Source of the DNA: JABMNT01 sp048262655
GTDB taxonomy: Bacteria; Pseudomonadota; Alphaproteobacteria; Rhodospirillales; Casp-alpha2
Direction: 5' to 3'
NCBI GenBank assembly: GCA_048262655.1
Contig: JBLXEY010000004.1
Span: 62,001-126,000, forward strand
DNA: 64,000 nt
Shown here: positions 61,697-64,000 of the stretch, one piece after another
Layout: every line of letters begins with the position of its first letter
How positions within the stretch are numbered: the first letter of the stretch is position 1
Notes under the pieces: generated by a model
Database searches by the model: none
Seen by the model: only the letters and a program-made list of their open reading frames with translations
Told to the model about the DNA's origin: nothing
Made by a program: the position numbers and the translations under genes

Positions 61697-62422
61697 ATGA
61701 CCTCTCTCCCCGCATCTCCCGCCAAACCCACCGACCGCATTTTTGTTGCCCTCGATACCACCGATCTGGATCGCGCCGTCAGCCTGAGCCAGCAACTGGT
61801 TGGCCTTGTCGGTGGTGTTAAAACTGGCAAAGAATTTTTGACGGCTCACGGCCCCGAAGGTGTCCGTAAAGTGGCTGAATGCGGAATGCCAGTGTTCCTC
61901 GATACCAAGTTCCACGACATCCCCAACACAGTTGCCAGTGCCATTCGTGCTGCTCTTCCCCTAAGCCCCTTTGTCATCGATATCCACGCCAGCGGCGGTT
62001 TGGCGATGATGCAGGCGGCCAAAGACGCCGTTGATGAAGCCGGGGCCAATCGCCCGCTGCTGATCGCGGTCACGGTGCTGACCAGCTTAAGTGATGAGGA
62101 CCTGGCCGAAATTGGTCTGGCAGGCCCGTCTAAAGACCGCGTCGTGGCGCTTGCCAAACTGACCCAAAAAGCAGGGCTCGATGGTGTTGTCTGCTCCCCT
62201 TTGGAAATCACCGCCGTCCGCGAAGCCTGCGGCCCGGATTTCAAGTTGATGGTCCCCGGTATCCGCCCCGCCTGGTCCGCCGCTGGCGACCAAAAACGCA
62301 TCATGACCCCGGCCCAAGCCGTCGACGCCGGTGCCGATTTTCTGGTGATTGGCCGCCCGATTACCGGTGCTGATAATCCCGTCGATGCAGCGAAGCGGAT
62401 TGCGGACGAGTTATCCGGATAG
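61697..62422 (+). CDS. pyrF: Orotidine 5'-phosphate decarboxylase
   Basis: Final step of UMP synthesis. The catalytic Asp/Lys/Asp is in FLDTKFHDIPNT, substrate and phosphate contacts in GLDGVVCSPLE and VPGIRPAWS, and DFLVIGRPITGADNP follows. The enzyme is 241 aa. GGAG precedes ATG 61697; the frame upstream to 61649 has none. About 200 bases separate it from lapA. Confidence 0.97.
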   Translation: MTSLPASPAKPTDRIFVALDTTDLDRAVSLSQQLVGLVGGVKTGKEFLTAHGPEGVRKVAECGMPVFLDTKFHDIPNTVASAIRAALPLSPFVIDIHASGGLAMMQAAKDAVDEAGANRPLLIAVTVLTSLSDEDLAEIGLAGPSKDRVVALAKLTQKAGLDGVVCSPLEITAVREACGPDFKLMVPGIRPAWSAAGDQKRIMTPAQAVDAGADFLVIGRPITGADNPVDAAKRIADELSG

Positions 62423-62439
62423 GTGTATATAAAACCCCG

Positions 62440-62466
62440 TTGACAATTAATGCGGGCCGCTATCTG
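62440..62466 (+). promoter_or_regulatory. Possible sigma-70-like promoter
   Basis: TTGACA at 62440-62445 and TATCTG at 62461-62466 with a 15-base spacer, about 35 bases before the next start codon. The -10 matches only three of six consensus bases, so this is weak. Confidence 0.3.
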
Positions 62467-62500
62467 TTAAACCCGAAAAAAAACAGAAACGGGGGGGGAT

Positions 62501-63301
62501 ATGACTGATACGAGCGATGCAATAGCCAAAATTCGAGCTGGTGAATTGTTATCTGACGCATTTGGATTCACTTCTCGCAATTACTTCATTTTGTTGAAGC
62601 TGGCATTTTTGCCTCTCATGATGGCCTTCGTATTCCAGTCTGTCCCTGAATTTGGTCTGGGCACAGAGTTACCTGATTATCTGGGCAGTCTGGTTCATAT
62701 TCTGTCTACGGCAGTGTTTTCGGTAGCGGTTCATCGGTTTTACATTTTAGGGGCGGAAGCGCGGCTTGGTTTTGGGCCAGCAGAAGTCAAATTTGCTGTT
62801 TTACTTTTGGTTGCGACCTATCTGCCGTCCTTAATGACTGGTATTTTAAGGTTTAGTTTATCGGGATACTTTCTTGTTTACATGGTCTTGCATATTTGTA
62901 TCGCCATAATTTCGACGTATCTTATTTTGCGTTTAAGTTTGGTCTTTCCCTCGGCAGCCCTGTCCGCAGGCGGCAGCATAATAACCTATGCGAAGAATTC
63001 TTGGAGGCATATGCGCGGTCGTGCCTTTTCTTTGTTTTTGGCGCTGTTTGCGGTAATGATCATATATTTGATTGCTGAGGGAATTGTCATGTATGTCATT
63101 TCGCCGCCAGATATAGGGTTCGAGGAATTTGTGACCTGGATGTCCGGTGGAGGCGTTAGGTCAACGGGTATTGCGGGCGCCGTCGTTTCTTTAATTCGTT
63201 TATGCATTTCTTTTTTTATTACATTAATCACAGTGCTTTTTGTGAGCAACATATACAAAACGACACAGATAGAAGCGCAGGCATGTTCACCACTCAAATA
63301 G
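62501..63301 (+). CDS. Polytopic membrane protein of unknown function
   Basis: A 266-aa protein with about six hydrophobic segments and a short hydrophilic start (TSDAIAKIRAGELLSDAFGF). The RAGELLSDAF plus multi-span layout resembles glycerophosphoryl-diester-type or DUF-class integral membrane families, but no named family was recognised. Acidic loop DIGFEEFVTWMSGGG lies before the last span. A G-run (GGGGGGGG) precedes ATG 62501. AT content is higher than in pyrF and trpF, between which it sits, suggesting an insertion into a block that is usually continuous. Confidence 0.72.
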   Translation: MTDTSDAIAKIRAGELLSDAFGFTSRNYFILLKLAFLPLMMAFVFQSVPEFGLGTELPDYLGSLVHILSTAVFSVAVHRFYILGAEARLGFGPAEVKFAVLLLVATYLPSLMTGILRFSLSGYFLVYMVLHICIAIISTYLILRLSLVFPSAALSAGGSIITYAKNSWRHMRGRAFSLFLALFAVMIIYLIAEGIVMYVISPPDIGFEEFVTWMSGGGVRSTGIAGAVVSLIRLCISFFITLITVLFVSNIYKTTQIEAQACSPLK

Positions 63302-63402
63302 AAATTATTTGAAACGAACCTATTAAATATTCCTGAGCATGTGCTGCAGAGGGGCGGTGATTTCCGCTAGAAACGAAAGATCATGCATGGGATAACACTC
63401 CC

Positions 63403-64000
63403 ATGAAAATTCAAACTAAAATATGTGGTCTGCGGACGCCGGAATCTGTGGATTGCGCTGTCGAGGCCGGTGCGGCGATGGTGGGGTTTGTGTTCTTCCC
63501 GCCGTCTCCCAGATCAATCTCCATTGCCGATGCGGTGGCCCTTACCGCCCGTGTGCCGGATGGGGTGAAAAAAGTCGCCCTGACGGTGAATGCGGATGAT
63601 GCGTTGCTGGCCGATATTGTCGCCAACGCCGGGGTCGATGTTTTGCAATTGCATGGTGCCGAGCAGCCCGAACGGGTGTTTGAAATTCGTCATACCTATA
63701 ACTTACCGGTAATCAAAGCCTTGCCGGTTGAAGATACCGTCGATCTGATGGTGGCGCGGGGCTATGACGGGGTTGTTGATTATTTTCTGTTCGATGCCAA
63801 ACCCCCCGCCGATGCGACGCGGCCCGGTGGTAATGCGGTGAGTTTTGACTGGAAGCTTTTGAACGGGTTTTCTTTGGCAAAACCGTGGTTGTTGGCCGGT
63901 GGATTGACGCCTGAAAACGTTGCCGAAGCCGTCCAAATCAGCGGTGCCCATTGGGTTGATGTGTCGTCCGGTGTGGAAGATCAGCCGGGTGAGAAGAATT
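63403..64000 (+). CDS. trpF: Phosphoribosylanthranilate isomerase (3' end outside window)
   Basis: Amadori rearrangement step of tryptophan synthesis. It opens KIQTKICGLRTPESV with the catalytic Cys in the CGL motif. GFVFFPPSPRSIS follows, then VLQLHGAEQPE, the catalytic Asp in FLFDAKPP, LAGGLTPENV and VDVSSGVE. The frame is open at the window edge after about 199 residues, so only the last few are missing. ATG 63403; ribosome-binding site weak. Typically followed by trpB and trpA. Confidence 0.95.
   Translation, partial: MKIQTKICGLRTPESVDCAVEAGAAMVGFVFFPPSPRSISIADAVALTARVPDGVKKVALTVNADDALLADIVANAGVDVLQLHGAEQPERVFEIRHTYNLPVIKALPVEDTVDLMVARGYDGVVDYFLFDAKPPADATRPGGNAVSFDWKLLNGFSLAKPWLLAGGLTPENVAEAVQISGAHWVDVSSGVEDQPGEKN

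Noticed and set aside
62440..62466. TTGACAATTAAT resembling the E. coli trp promoter -35
   Set aside because: The -10 match is poor and trpF lies one gene further on; kept only as a weak promoter candidate.

Overview
The window reads as a chromosomal segment of an alphaproteobacterium, most likely Rhodospirillales-like. The evidence is the block aroA-cmk-rpsA-sppA-ihfB-lapA-pyrF-trpF with a divergent TIGR02300 gene and tRNA-Ala, together with an IalB-like protein, a HlyU-family protein, a DUF1127 protein and CtrA-like half-sites. The genus cannot be fixed from sequence alone. No complete insertion sequence, prophage, CRISPR array or replication origin was seen.

Layout. 1-10.3 kb: the end of a carbohydrate ABC importer (permease, ATPase), followed by an aldo/keto reductase, a PhyH-type dioxygenase, an OYE-family ene-reductase, a PAS-GGDEF protein, a J-domain-like protein, and an SDR with a 2-hydroxyacid dehydrogenase. 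10.3-20.2 kb: a Bax-inhibitor-1-like protein, the ybbP/ybbA-like ABC pair divergent from a tesA-like esterase, a FIST protein, a Tas-like reductase, ThpR, an Fe-S oxidoreductase and a HlyU-like protein. 20.2-28 kb: a second 2-hydroxyacid dehydrogenase, a three-gene operon of LMW phosphatase, fructosamine-kinase-family kinase and HAD phosphatase (probable protein deglycation), a divergent sirtuin-UDG pair, a FrnE-like DsbA, an EamA transporter and an AAA/DUF4143 ATPase. 28-45 kb: mostly housekeeping genes and single genes (argG, rlmN, asparaginase, a GT-C-like membrane protein with a TrmH-like methylase, quinone oxidoreductase, AlkC-like glycosylase, DinB, DUF1127, GcvA-like regulator, acetoacetyl-CoA synthetase, PCD, response regulator, AEC transporter).

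45-50.7 kb is the accessory-looking part. A decayed methyltransferase is followed by an extremely AT-rich stretch (15 % GC by hand count over 46321-46500), a class III aminotransferase, a membrane-fused LicD-like transferase and a translationally coupled LicC-like nucleotidyltransferase, and then a second AT-rich stretch. This looks like an acquired cassette for decorating a surface glycan with a small nucleotide-activated amine or alcohol, and it is the best candidate for an undescribed system here.

50.7-54.7 kb: a GntR/FCD-controlled catabolic locus. The regulator and a LarA-like protein diverge from a CtBP-like 2-hydroxyacid dehydrogenase and an RraA-family protein. The shared promoter region carries two copies of ATCAGATATCA, one of them inside an 18-bp near-palindrome. 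54.9-64 kb is the conserved aroA-rpsA-trpF housekeeping block; the S1 protein has a duplicated Lys/Ala-rich tail.
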